In this document: one piece after another, positions 16,901 to 25,091 of the stretch
How positions within the stretch are numbered: position 1 is the first letter of the stretch
Layout of the letters: each line of letters starts with the position of its first letter
Assembly (NCBI RefSeq): GCF_005876835.1
Contig: NZ_PPSW01000028.1
Span: forward strand, 1-57,265
Direction of reading: 5' to 3'
From: Pseudoalteromonas phenolica
Lineage (GTDB): Bacteria > Pseudomonadota > Gammaproteobacteria > Enterobacterales > Alteromonadaceae
DNA: 57,265 bases
Translations under genes and position numbers: made by a program
The notes under the pieces: model-generated
The model's input: only the letters and a program-made list of their open reading frames with translations
Told to the model about the DNA's origin: nothing
Database searches by the model: none

Positions 16901-17515
16901 TCATAATTTTGCACTTAAACTAATGCGTTCTAATTCACAGGCGAATAAAAACTCTAGCCCTTCAATATGGCGACGGGTTTCTGCCACGCTATTACCTATG
17001 GCATATAAGCCATGACCGCGGATCAGCACGCCGTGAACTACAGGCTCAGCTAGATGGCGCTGTGCGACAAGCTCAGCCAGTCTATCGATGTCTTGATCAT
17101 TGTCGAAAATGGCAATTTTTAATACGTCTTCATGGCTGCGAATACCCTGTAACGATTTTTGCATCTCATAACCTTGTATAGATAAGGCGTCACCTTTAAT
17201 AAAGCGTGATAACACAGTGGCGGCGATTGAGTGAGTATGCAGTACGCATTCAGTATCAGGCTGAAGTTGATACAGTTTCAAATGCAGGGCTGTTTCAGCT
17301 GAGGGTTTACCATGGCCAGCTGTAATGCCGCCTTGTTGATTAAGTTCTAAGAAGTGCTCAGGTGCTAAGTGGCCTTTATCGTAACCACTGGCAGTCACAA
17401 CAAAGCCTGTTTCTGTTTTAATTGAGAAGTTTCCACCTGTCGCGGGTACCCAGCCTTTTTGGCTTACCCAACGACCGGCTTCTATCAGTGCGCTTTTTGC
17501 GGCATTATTCTGCAT
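16901..17515 (-). CDS. mtnB: methylthioribulose-1-phosphate dehydratase
   Basis: A 204-residue class II aldolase/adducin-fold zinc enzyme that dehydrates methylthioribulose-1-phosphate. Visible motifs are ATGGNFSIK, TASGYDKGHL, the acidic PSAETALHLKLY, the zinc pair VLHTHSIAATVLSR, and the third histidine in IRGHGLYAIG. The start is the ATG at 17515, which gives the family N-terminus (MQNNAAKSALIEAGRWVS); the frame extends 13 codons upstream into the operator. The ribosome site is weak. It leads the mtnBCD unit, with a MetJ-like operator 26 bp upstream. Confidence 0.94.
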   Translation of the reverse strand: MQNNAAKSALIEAGRWVSQKGWVPATGGNFSIKTETGFVVTASGYDKGHLAPEHFLELNQQGGITAGHGKPSAETALHLKLYQLQPDTECVLHTHSIAATVLSRFIKGDALSIQGYEMQKSLQGIRSHEDVLKIAIFDNDQDIDRLAELVAQRHLAEPVVHGVLIRGHGLYAIGNSVAETRRHIEGLEFLFACELERISLSAKL

Positions 17516-17540
17516 AATAAAGAATCTTAAAAATAATTTT

Positions 17541-17556
17541 AGACGGCTATACATCT
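17541..17556. promoter_or_regulatory. MetJ-like operator between mtnB and mtnE
   Basis: Two abutting 8-bp units, AGACGGCT (7/8) and ATACATCT (6/8), match the MetJ box AGACGTCT. It lies in the divergent region between mtnB and mtnE. The second unit closely resembles the ATACTTCT unit of the operator at 14263-14270. Confidence 0.7.
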
Positions 17557-17614
17557 ATTTTTGGCAATGATAGCATCGCTCGTGCGAAAGCACCATCAAC
17601 AAAAAGGGGCCCTT

Positions 17615-18754
17615 GTGCAAAGTAAATTACCTAATTTAGGCGTGAGTATATTCTCGCAAATGACTGGTTTGGCTAATCAGTATCAAGCACTTAATTTATC
17701 TCAGGGTTTTCCTGAATTTGACGCACCAACGCTGTTAAAAGAGCGACTGGCACATTACAGTCAAAGTGGTTTTAACCAATACGCGCCATCGAGTGGTGTA
17801 CCTGCTTTGCAACAGCAAATTGCGCAGTTGGTTGAGCGCAAGTATGGCCTGGCGGTGAATGCAGAGCACTCTGTTACGGTGACATCGGGTGCAACTGAAG
17901 CCTTATATGTGGCCATTCAGGCATTAGTCAGCCCTGAAGATGAGGTGATTGTATTTGACCCCGCTTACGACTCTTATAAGCCAGCGATTGAGTTAGCAGG
18001 CGGTAAAACCGTGCATATCGCGCTAACCGCACCAGATTATAAAGTTGATTGGCAGCAAGTGGCTGGGGCAATTACAGATAAAACCAAAGCCATTATTATC
18101 AACACCCCACATAACCCAAGCACTAAGACGTTAAAGCAAGCAGACATCGAGGCGTTAAAACATTTACTCGAGCAGCACGATTTATATTTGATCAGCGATG
18201 AAGTGTACGAACATATTTGCTTTGATGGACAAGCACATCTAAGTGCATTACGTGATGAAAGCTTATTTGCCCGCAGTTTTGTGGTGTCGAGTTTTGGTAA
18301 AACATTCCACTGTACTGGTTGGAAAATGGGGTACTGTGTTGCGCCTGCGGCATTGATGACGGAATTTCGTAAAATCCACCAGTATGTAAACTTCTCGAGT
18401 TTCACGCCAGCCCAGTTGGCTATCGCCGATGCGATGGGCGAGCAGCCTGAGCATATTGACGAGTTAAGCACGTTTTATCAGCAAAAGCGCGACTTGTTAA
18501 TCGAAGCGCTCGCACCGAGTAGTTTTAAAATTTTGCCAAGCGAAGGCACTTATTTCTTATTACTCGATTATAGCGATATTTCAGAATTAGACGATGTGGC
18601 GTTTTGCGAATACCTTGTCAAAGAAGTGGGCGTTGCTGCGATCCCATTAAGTGTATTTTATAACCAAGCACCAAATGACAAAGTGATCCGCTTGTGTTTT
18701 GCTAAAGAAGACTCAACCCTTGTGACTGCTGCGGAGAAATTATGTCAGCTATAA
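17615..18754 (+). CDS. mtnE: methionine aminotransferase (YbdL-like, PLP-dependent), last step of methionine salvage
   Basis: A 379-residue class I aminotransferase close to E. coli YbdL, which transaminates the methionine keto acid, with glutamine as the favoured donor in such enzymes. Motifs are LSQGFPEFDAP, TSGATEALY, NTPHNPSTK, DEVYEH (the PLP aspartate) and the lysine motif SSFGKTFHCTGWKMGY. The GTG at 17615 is preferred: AAGGGG lies five bases before it and the product then starts with QSKLPNLGVSIF as in the family. An ATG at 17567 and a TTG at 17561 are in frame but close to the MetJ operator. The 3' end overlaps the next gene by 13 bp. Confidence 0.9.
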   Translation: MQSKLPNLGVSIFSQMTGLANQYQALNLSQGFPEFDAPTLLKERLAHYSQSGFNQYAPSSGVPALQQQIAQLVERKYGLAVNAEHSVTVTSGATEALYVAIQALVSPEDEVIVFDPAYDSYKPAIELAGGKTVHIALTAPDYKVDWQQVAGAITDKTKAIIINTPHNPSTKTLKQADIEALKHLLEQHDLYLISDEVYEHICFDGQAHLSALRDESLFARSFVVSSFGKTFHCTGWKMGYCVAPAALMTEFRKIHQYVNFSSFTPAQLAIADAMGEQPEHIDELSTFYQQKRDLLIEALAPSSFKILPSEGTYFLLLDYSDISELDDVAFCEYLVKEVGVAAIPLSVFYNQAPNDKVIRLCFAKEDSTLVTAAEKLCQL

Positions 18755-19530
18755 ACTCTGAAAGTTTAAAAGTTGCTTTAGTGCAAAGTGATATTGTCTG
18801 GTTACAGCCGCAGCAAAATCTAGACATTCTAACAGCGCAATTGCAGCACATAGAGTCGGTTGATTTAATTCTCTTACCTGAAACTTTTGCGACGGGTTTT
18901 GCGATTAATTTAGATGTTGCAGAAGCCGAACAGGGGCCTGTTTTTAACTGGATGCAAACTCAAGCTAAAGAGCATAATACGGTGATTGCGGGCTCTGTGC
19001 TGGTTGAGCAACAAGGCAAGAAAGCCAATCGCTTTTATTGGTGCTGGCCTGATGGCAGCTTTGAACTTTATGATAAGCGCCATTTATTTTGCCTAGGCAA
19101 AGAAGGTGACTATGTGCGTGCAGGCGATAGCCGTAAAGTCTTCACAATTAAAGGTTTTAGATTTTTGCCGCAAATTTGTTATGACCTGCGCTTCCCGGTG
19201 TTTCAGCGTAACCGTAACGACTATGATGTGATGGTTAATGTGGCAAACTGGCCTGCGGCGCGCCGCCGTATCTGGGATACCTTGTTACAAGCCCGCGCCA
19301 TTGAAAATCAATGTTATGTGTTAGCCAGTAACCGTGTAGGTGATGATGGTAATGGCGTTGCGCATAATGGTGGAACGGCAGCCTATGACTTTGTTGGTGA
19401 AGCTTTGGCTCAAGGTGAAGATAATAAGCCTGGAATTGTGATTTCTGAGCTTAGCAAAGAGAAACTTGAGCAATTTAGAAAAAGCTTTCCTGCTCATTTA
19501 GATGCGGATGATTTCTCTATTAATTTTTAG
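18742..19530 (+). CDS. C-N hydrolase, probable omega-amidase coupled to MtnE
   Basis: A 262-residue nitrilase-superfamily amidase of the Nit2/YafV branch. The catalytic triad is visible: E47 in LLPETFATGF, the lysine in YDKRHLF (~112), and the cysteine in LPQICYDLRFP (~147). Omega-amidases hydrolyse alpha-ketoglutaramate, the product left when glutamine donates its amino group, and so make the aminotransferase step irreversible. The 13-bp overlap with mtnE makes this assignment strong, although the amidase substrate itself cannot be read from sequence. An equivalent gene is called mtnU in Bacillus. GGAGAA precedes the ATG. Confidence 0.9.
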   Translation: MSAINSESLKVALVQSDIVWLQPQQNLDILTAQLQHIESVDLILLPETFATGFAINLDVAEAEQGPVFNWMQTQAKEHNTVIAGSVLVEQQGKKANRFYWCWPDGSFELYDKRHLFCLGKEGDYVRAGDSRKVFTIKGFRFLPQICYDLRFPVFQRNRNDYDVMVNVANWPAARRRIWDTLLQARAIENQCYVLASNRVGDDGNGVAHNGGTAAYDFVGEALAQGEDNKPGIVISELSKEKLEQFRKSFPAHLDADDFSINF

Positions 19531-19571
19531 ATATTAATCAAATAATTAACCAAAGCTCTGGTTAATCAAAT

Positions 19572-19603
19572 AAAAATGGGCGCGTGAATACGTGCCCATT
19601 TTT
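19572..19603. terminator. bidirectional terminator
   Basis: The stem AAAAATGGGC-CGT/ACG-GCCCATTTTT with a four-base loop has flanking A and T tracts. It lies between the amidase gene (plus) and the peroxiredoxin gene (minus). Confidence 0.85.
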
Positions 19604-19633
19604 GCTGCTCAGCTTTTCAGTTTCTAAAGCAAA

Positions 19634-20107
19634 TTACAGCTTTTCTAAAATAGCTTCCGCTTTTGATACTTCAAATTCACCAGCCGCTTCTACTGCAAGC
19701 TCAGTAACCACACCATTTTCAATGATCATGGCATAACGCTGTGAGCGCACACCGCCAAAACTGCCTGTTTCTTTATCTAGACCGATGGCTTTAGTGAATG
19801 CCGCATCGCCATCACCTAGCATCATTAATTCGCTGGTATTATGTGCTTCGCCCCAAGCTTTCATTACAAATGCATCGTTTACAGAGACACAAGCAATAAT
19901 ATCAACGCCTTTTGCTTTGATTTGATCAGCAAGTACCACATAGCCTGGTAGGTGAGCTGCTGAACACGTTGGTGTGAAAGCGCCAGGTACAGCAAATAAC
20001 ACAACTTTTTTATCTGCAAACAATTCAGTCACTTGGTGATTTTTCATGCCATCAGCAGTCAGTTCGGTTAGCACAACATTAGGTAGAGCTTGGCCTTGTT
20101 CGATCAT
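19634..20107 (-). CDS. Prx5-type peroxiredoxin
   Basis: A 157-residue thiol peroxidase of the Prx5 subfamily that reduces hydrogen and organic peroxides in the cytoplasm. The peroxidatic cysteine lies in VPGAFTPTCSAAHLPGY (Pxxx(T/S)xxC), and the conserved arginine in GGVRSQRYAMI. There is no glutaredoxin domain, so it relies on a separate reductant. A second cysteine (IIACVSVND) could resolve the disulfide. The start is the ATG at 20107 with GAGAGA upstream; a TTG five codons earlier is less likely. Monocistronic between a terminator and a divergent gene. No OxyR site was recognised. Confidence 0.9.
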   Translation of the reverse strand: MIEQGQALPNVVLTELTADGMKNHQVTELFADKKVVLFAVPGAFTPTCSAAHLPGYVVLADQIKAKGVDIIACVSVNDAFVMKAWGEAHNTSELMMLGDGDAAFTKAIGLDKETGSFGGVRSQRYAMIIENGVVTELAVEAAGEFEVSKAEAILEKL

Positions 20108-20297
20108 GATATCTTCTCTCAATGTAATTAATTTTAAAGAGTGTAGCTTTAAAATTGATAGATAAACACCGAGAAAGAGTAAGGTTTATTTGGTGTTTAA
20201 TTAATGTAAATAAAGTGTTTATTTTTGTTTTTCTTGATGGTAGGTTATTCCCTGCTCATTATTGAGCGAAATTAAAATATTAATAAGGACAATTAAA

Positions 20298-20702
20298 ATG
20301 AAAAAACTAATCGCTTTGATGGCGCTTGTTGCAGGCCTATTCTCAGTTAACTCTTACGCTAACTCTGTATCATGCTATGTAGATACAATGAAGTACGATA
20401 ACTATACGCAAAACCGTTGTTGGGGGGCTGAGTCAAACCCACAATTCTCACCTAAAGTTGCGTTTAAGGTGAATACTTCAAAAGAAGTTGCACGTGTTGA
20501 ATGGACGTTCAGTGGTATTTATGATCGTTCAAGTGCAAGTAAGTGTACAGGTACGACATGTGTTGTTGATGTATACAAAATCGAAGAAGGTTACATGAAG
20601 GCATGTGTAGATAAGATCTATTATAAAGATTACACATGGGCTGATGTAAACTGGTGTGCTGATGCTGAATACATGTATTCACGTTCAGGTATGTGGAACT
20701 AA
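20298..20702 (+). CDS. small secreted cysteine-rich protein, unknown function
   Basis: A 134-residue exported protein I do not recognise. The signal peptide covers about residues 1-21 (MKKLIALMALVAGLFSVNSYA). The mature part (~113 residues) has six cysteines, enough for three disulfides, and is rich in tyrosine, tryptophan and lysine (CYVDTMKYDNYTQNRCW; VYKIEEGYMKACVDKIYY; WADVNWCADAEYMYSRSG). No enzyme motif is visible. The start is the ATG at 20298 with AAGGAC 9 bp upstream; the frame extends 12 codons further but without a signal sequence. It stands alone between the peroxiredoxin and a convergent gene, and ends at a palindromic hairpin. Confidence 0.75.
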   Translation: MKKLIALMALVAGLFSVNSYANSVSCYVDTMKYDNYTQNRCWGAESNPQFSPKVAFKVNTSKEVARVEWTFSGIYDRSSASKCTGTTCVVDVYKIEEGYMKACVDKIYYKDYTWADVNWCADAEYMYSRSGMWN

Positions 20703-20726
20703 TACGTTGCTCAGATGATGTAAAAT

Positions 20727-20750
20727 CAAGTGCCATAGTTATGGCACTTG
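20727..20750. terminator. perfect hairpin between convergent genes
   Basis: CAAGTGCCATA-GT-TATGGCACTTG is a perfect 11-bp stem with a two-base spacer. The T-runs are weak on both sides (TATTAGG on plus, ATTTTAC on minus). It is probably a bidirectional terminator for the genes at 20298 and 20759. Confidence 0.6.
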
Positions 20751-20758
20751 TATTAGGT

Positions 20759-21895
20759 CTACAACTTATTTAATGCATTCACCATTGCTTCTGCGACAGC
20801 CTTAGATGACTGAAAGTTAGTACCAGTTATTATTCTTCCATCAACTTCAACATAAGACTGATTGGGTTCACCATACTTAAATGCGCCACCTCTTTGCTTT
20901 ATGAGCGTTTCGATTTCAAATGGAAACTCTTGATAATAAGCGGCATCGTTTTTTTCAAAAGCAATAGGGTAACCACTGATGGTTTTACCAGACACTAAAT
21001 ACTCACCGTTACTCAGTTTTAAATTCACAATGCCTGCAGTGCCATGACACACCGATGAGACTATGCCTTGGTTTTGTTCGTATACCTGCATTGAAATTTC
21101 TTGAAGTGTTTTATTTTCAGCAACTTGATACATGGCATTTCCACCACCAACATAGTGCACGGCTAAATACTGGCTGGCATCGATTTGCTCTGGCTTTGCC
21201 GTGTTAGCAAGCGCATACATAAAGTCTCGGTCGTAGATATGTTTGCGATGCATAGGGTCTGAAGTATTGATGTACGCAAGTGGTAATTGACCACCTTTCG
21301 GGGTTACGAAGTCTACTTGATAACCAGCCTTGATAAACACATCGTAGGCATGAACTAGCTCTGAAAAGCTGGTGCCAGTTGCCAGCTTTGAATTACCATG
21401 AAAATCGGCACTTGAGGCAATAAACAGAACGCGCTTGCCAGCAGCAAGTTTTAGCTGCTTTTTGTTTTCCTCAGTTTCAATTTGGGTGGCCGTTTTACTG
21501 ACGATTAGCCATTTGTCATCAAACCGTTTTAATAAGAACTGATCAATATACTGTTTTACTGGCTTGTCAGTGGTGATTTTGGCTCTAGCGACCGCTGTAT
21601 CACCGTCTACTTTTAGCGATAATAAATGACCAGTTCTAGACTTTGATTTTTCACTAAACCAACTCGCGTATTCAGACGCTGATACTTGCCAAAAAGGTTT
21701 TTTACTGTGGTTAAGTAATAGCTGTGCCTGCGGGTGAAAAGCCGACTTTATAAATGTTGGATCCGCGTTACTTGTACCGTCAAGATAGTTTTGAATAACC
21801 TGTTTTACCGCTGAGTTGTCTGCTAGGCGATTATTAGCCCAACCAATAGTTGGGCTTAAAAAGGTGGTGATTAAAATAAGATATAGCCATTTCAT
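20759..21895 (-). CDS. exported NTF2-like/DJ-1-PfpI fusion protein
   Basis: A 378-residue exported protein with two domains. After a signal peptide (~1-20, MKWLYLILITTFLSPTIGWA), residues ~25-140 look like a putative lumazine-binding/SnoaL-type NTF2 fold (VIQNYLDGTSNADPTFIKSAF, ending LLKRFDDKWLIVSK). Residues ~155-378 are a DJ-1/PfpI domain with the nucleophile elbow VSSVCHGTAG and the acidic residue in GTSFSELVHAYDV. This resembles Hsp31-like glyoxalase/hydrolase proteins. The start is the ATG at 21895, where the signal peptide begins. The AraC gene lies 86 bp upstream on the same strand, so they may form one unit. Substrate unknown; the fusion is discussed as a finding. Confidence 0.8.
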   Translation of the reverse strand: MKWLYLILITTFLSPTIGWANNRLADNSAVKQVIQNYLDGTSNADPTFIKSAFHPQAQLLLNHSKKPFWQVSASEYASWFSEKSKSRTGHLLSLKVDGDTAVARAKITTDKPVKQYIDQFLLKRFDDKWLIVSKTATQIETEENKKQLKLAAGKRVLFIASSADFHGNSKLATGTSFSELVHAYDVFIKAGYQVDFVTPKGGQLPLAYINTSDPMHRKHIYDRDFMYALANTAKPEQIDASQYLAVHYVGGGNAMYQVAENKTLQEISMQVYEQNQGIVSSVCHGTAGIVNLKLSNGEYLVSGKTISGYPIAFEKNDAAYYQEFPFEIETLIKQRGGAFKYGEPNQSYVEVDGRIITGTNFQSSKAVAEAMVNALNKL

Positions 21896-21981
21896 TTTTG
21901 TGCTCCATAAATAATGTCTGCACAAAGTTAAATTATATTTATATATAACAATAAGCTAGGTTATATTCTAAGAGTCCAGCC

Positions 21982-23010
21982 TTATATTTCAGTAGTTCGA
22001 TATTGGTTTGGGGTCATACCTGTTTGTTGCTTGAAGGTACTATAAAACGTAGATGACGCGCTGAACCCACATCGCTCTGCCACTTCTTCTACAGGCATAT
22101 CAGGATAGGCTTTCAAGCTTTCTTTTGCTTTGGTTATGCGTTGTGTATTAATGAACTGCTTAAAGTTCATTTGGTAGTGATCGTTGAGTAATTGAGAGAG
22201 CTGTGTGTGAGTTACGCCCATGCGCTTCGCAAGTCGCGGTAGAGTAAGTTGCGGGTCTAAATAAACCTGCTCAGTCTCAATTAAATTATTCAGCAAGCTT
22301 GAGTAGCGGGCAGTTTGTTCAGTGTTGAGCTTATTATTTTGATACTTGCTTTGCGTCGTCGAGGCTTTCTCTTGCCATTTAGATTTAAGTGCCAATAGTA
22401 GGGTAAGATATAACACCAGTGAAAAGCTTAATGCCCCCATAATATAAGAAGTATAAGAGGCGGTGAAATAGGCCGTCCAAATTAGCCAACTACCCGCTAA
22501 TACGACAACAGGCTGTTGTGTTAATAAGTGCCTTGATAACGCTAATTTGTGGGTATTGTTTCGAGCGTACATGACAGACGCTACGACTAAACTAATCAGC
22601 CATAAATAACTCGAACCGCGGTAGATCCAATATTGCCATAGCTCTAGATAATCTTGATAAGGGAAGAGTATGCCAATGATCACTGTTGCAACAGTAAAGC
22701 AACTCAATGTGATTGTGAGCCGCTTCATTGATAAGTTTTTTAAGGTCGATTGTGCAACATAAGCAAGGATACAAGGGCCAATTAGCAGGCAAGCAGTCAA
22801 CCCAAGCTGTAAAATGCTCTTATCTAACGTAGGCGTGAAATAAAACGCCACCGACTTACCAATTCTGACACTCAACAAAATCAGCAATATAGCTAACCAA
22901 TTATCGGTGTCTTGCTTATCTTTCTTTAATAGTAGAAACAGCGCTAACAGCAGGCCATTAAATGCGCCCAGTGATGAGAAGAAAAATAACAGGTGTGAAG
23001 AAACGCTCAT
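21982..23010 (-). CDS. membrane-embedded AraC-family transcriptional regulator
   Basis: A 342-residue regulator. Residues ~1-215 carry about seven hydrophobic segments (LFFFSSLGAFNGLLLALFLL; WLAILLILLSVRI; and others to LSFSLVLYLTLLLAL). The C-terminal ~110 residues are an AraC double helix-turn-helix: LPRLAKRMGVTHTQLSQLLN for the first and VEEVAERCGFSASSTFYSTF KQQTGMTPNQYR for the second. Such proteins sense a signal in the membrane and bind DNA from it. It lies directly upstream of the NTF2/DJ-1 gene on the same strand, the likely target. The signal is unknown. Confidence 0.88.
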   Translation of the reverse strand: MSVSSHLLFFFSSLGAFNGLLLALFLLLKKDKQDTDNWLAILLILLSVRIGKSVAFYFTPTLDKSILQLGLTACLLIGPCILAYVAQSTLKNLSMKRLTITLSCFTVATVIIGILFPYQDYLELWQYWIYRGSSYLWLISLVVASVMYARNNTHKLALSRHLLTQQPVVVLAGSWLIWTAYFTASYTSYIMGALSFSLVLYLTLLLALKSKWQEKASTTQSKYQNNKLNTEQTARYSSLLNNLIETEQVYLDPQLTLPRLAKRMGVTHTQLSQLLNDHYQMNFKQFINTQRITKAKESLKAYPDMPVEEVAERCGFSASSTFYSTFKQQTGMTPNQYRTTEI

Positions 23011-23101
23011 ACTATATGGTTGTGTTTTTCTTTACTATCCCAAATCGTTCTAGTAAGTGCAATTTAAAGTATGTAAGCGTTTCTTTAGATCAACATAAAA
23101 A

Positions 23102-23818
23102 CTACCGGTTTTGACGCGACAGTCTAGGTTCAATGATAAGTAGCACCAAGCCAGCAATAGTGCTCAGTAAGCCGAAGAATTGCATCAGTACATTGCCTAG
23201 GCGGGTTTGCTCTCTCTCTGATGTAACAACCTGCCTATACAATCTTTTGTTATCTCCAGCTGAAGTTGTAAATTGTCTCCCTTGATAGGTATAGGTGAGT
23301 ATTATCTCAATAGACTCTCTTTGATGCATTTCTCGTTTTTTAATTTCTCTTTGCTCATGAGAGTCGGTAAATTGATGCCAGACAGAGAAAATATCTTCAG
23401 GCTCGCCTGCTAGTACAACGCCTTCAGAGCGATATTCATATAAACGTTCAGGTAAGAGTATTGTCTGAAAACCGACATAAAAGACTGCAGAACCTAGGGC
23501 AATTAAAAGCATGGCGCTATAAAGTAATTTACGCTGCTTATGCTCAGAGGTAACTTGTTGTGAGGCGTACCAGCCATCTAGGTCGGGGATCTGTCTTAGC
23601 GATGCCATATTGCCTTTGTCTTTTAGACCCGACATAAATGCATCGACATCCATTGATAGCGCACTGAGCAGTTGCCTAAAAACCTCATTAGAGGGAGTAG
23701 ATTTATCATTCTCAAGTTTTGATAAATAACTTTGCTCTACCTGCATACGTTCAGCAAACTGCGGTTGGCTTAATTCCATATCTGTGCGCAGCTGTTTGAT
23801 ATATTGTCCGAGTGTCAT
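23102..23818 (-). CDS. membrane-anchored XRE-family regulator
   Basis: A 238-residue protein with an N-terminal helix-turn-helix of the XRE/lambda-repressor type (MTLGQYIKQLRTDMELSQPQ, then FAERMQVEQSYLSKLENDKS, residues 1-62). A first membrane helix covers ~98-122 (LLYSAMLLIALGSAVFYVGF), an extracytoplasmic loop of ~90 residues follows, and a second helix lies near the end (FFGLLSTIAGLVLLII). The loop contains a beta-like stretch, IEIILTYTYQGRQFTTSAG, that recalls DUF3592 proteins. The start is the ATG at 23818 with AGGAAT upstream. It follows the FAD oxidoreductase gene by 112 bp on the same strand. Signal and targets unknown. Confidence 0.8.
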   Translation of the reverse strand: MTLGQYIKQLRTDMELSQPQFAERMQVEQSYLSKLENDKSTPSNEVFRQLLSALSMDVDAFMSGLKDKGNMASLRQIPDLDGWYASQQVTSEHKQRKLLYSAMLLIALGSAVFYVGFQTILLPERLYEYRSEGVVLAGEPEDIFSVWHQFTDSHEQREIKKREMHQRESIEIILTYTYQGRQFTTSAGDNKRLYRQVVTSEREQTRLGNVLMQFFGLLSTIAGLVLLIIEPRLSRQNR

Positions 23819-23930
23819 AACCGATTCCTGTTGTTGTGGTAATTGACGCCTTATTCTTGGTAATTCACCCATAAATACCAACATGAATATTTAGGAATGT
23901 TTATGAATATTAAGCTTTTTTATTTCAATT

Positions 23931-25028
23931 CTATGCTTGCAGCGCGTTTTTGACATGTTTTGCAATGGCCATGCTGGCTGTGAGTCCGGGGGACTCAATA
24001 CCAAATAAATTCACTAGACCCGCTATACCATGTTGCAGCTCAGTTTGAATGACGAAATCTTGCTGGCCGCTTAAATTGAGCTTAGGGCGAATGCCTGCAT
24101 AGTCACAATGTAGCTTGGTTTCATCTAAGTTGGGCCAGTAACGTTTTATTGCTGACACAAATTTGGCTTTTTGTGTTGCGTCAGTTTGGTAATTCAGGTT
24201 ATTGATAAACTCGGTATCAGGACCAAACTTGAGCTGATTAGCCATATCTAGGGTCGCGTGGATCCCAAGGCCATGCTTTTCAGGTATGGGATAAATAAGA
24301 TGCTTAAATGGGTGTTTACCCTGATAGGTAAAGTATTGGCCTCGGCAGTAATGCAGCTCAGGAATTAAAGCGTGGTCTATTCCTGCAATGTGGCGTGCAA
24401 CATCTTGTGCAAATAGCCCCGCAGTATTGATTAGGTTTTTACAATGCAATTGCATTTCTTCGCCACCACAGTGTAAATAGACCACAAACCCATTTTCATC
24501 CGGTATGGCTTTCACAAAGCGTGTGTTTGCAACATACAAACTCTGATTTTGTTCAATCTGTGTAATAAAAGAGTACATCAGCTGGTGGCTATCAATGATA
24601 CCAGTAGAAGGAGAGTAGAGTGCCTCACATAGGTTAAGGCCTGGCGCATAGTTTGATAGTGCTTGCTTTGAAAGCCAGATTAAATCGTTAACGCCGTTGT
24701 TAAATGCTTGTAGGCGTATGGCTTCGAGCTTTTCTGCTTCATCATGGTTTTGTGCAATTAATACTTTCCCTATAGGTTTGACGGGCACACGAAATGCTTG
24801 GCAGTGTTTGTAAAGGTGTGCTTTACCTTGCACGCAGAGCGACGCTTTTAAACTATTTTCTGGATAATAGATACCAGCATGAATGACTTCGCTATTACGG
24901 CTTGATGTATGCTCACCAAAATGGGTGTTTTGTTCTATCACCAACACATTTTGCGACTTGCTTAGTTCTGCACCGATTGCTAACCCAACGACGCCAGCGC
25001 CAATTACTAAGGTTTCTATTTTATCCAA
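23931..25028 (-). CDS. FAD-dependent oxidoreductase of the DAO family, L-2-hydroxyglutarate oxidase-like
   Basis: A 365-residue flavoprotein. The FAD Rossmann motif is VIGAGVVGLAIGAELSK (residues 8-24), followed by SSRNSEVIHAGIYYP, which is typical of the LhgO/L2HGDH branch. NTAGLFAQDVAR, CRGQYFTYQ and IPEKHGLGIHATLD are the later landmarks, and the C-terminus has GLVNLFGIESPGLTASMAIAKHV. The closest known activity is oxidation of L-2-hydroxyglutarate to 2-oxoglutarate with electrons passed to the quinone pool, but related enzymes use other 2-hydroxy or amino acids, so the substrate is a suggestion. The XRE gene lies downstream. Confidence 0.85.
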   Translation of the reverse strand: MDKIETLVIGAGVVGLAIGAELSKSQNVLVIEQNTHFGEHTSSRNSEVIHAGIYYPENSLKASLCVQGKAHLYKHCQAFRVPVKPIGKVLIAQNHDEAEKLEAIRLQAFNNGVNDLIWLSKQALSNYAPGLNLCEALYSPSTGIIDSHQLMYSFITQIEQNQSLYVANTRFVKAIPDENGFVVYLHCGGEEMQLHCKNLINTAGLFAQDVARHIAGIDHALIPELHYCRGQYFTYQGKHPFKHLIYPIPEKHGLGIHATLDMANQLKFGPDTEFINNLNYQTDATQKAKFVSAIKRYWPNLDETKLHCDYAGIRPKLNLSGQQDFVIQTELQHGIAGLVNLFGIESPGLTASMAIAKHVKNALQA

Positions 25029-25091
25029 AACATCATGCTCTTAACTTAATGTGCTATGAGTTTAACAAGCAGTTAGGCATGATGTCAGCGC

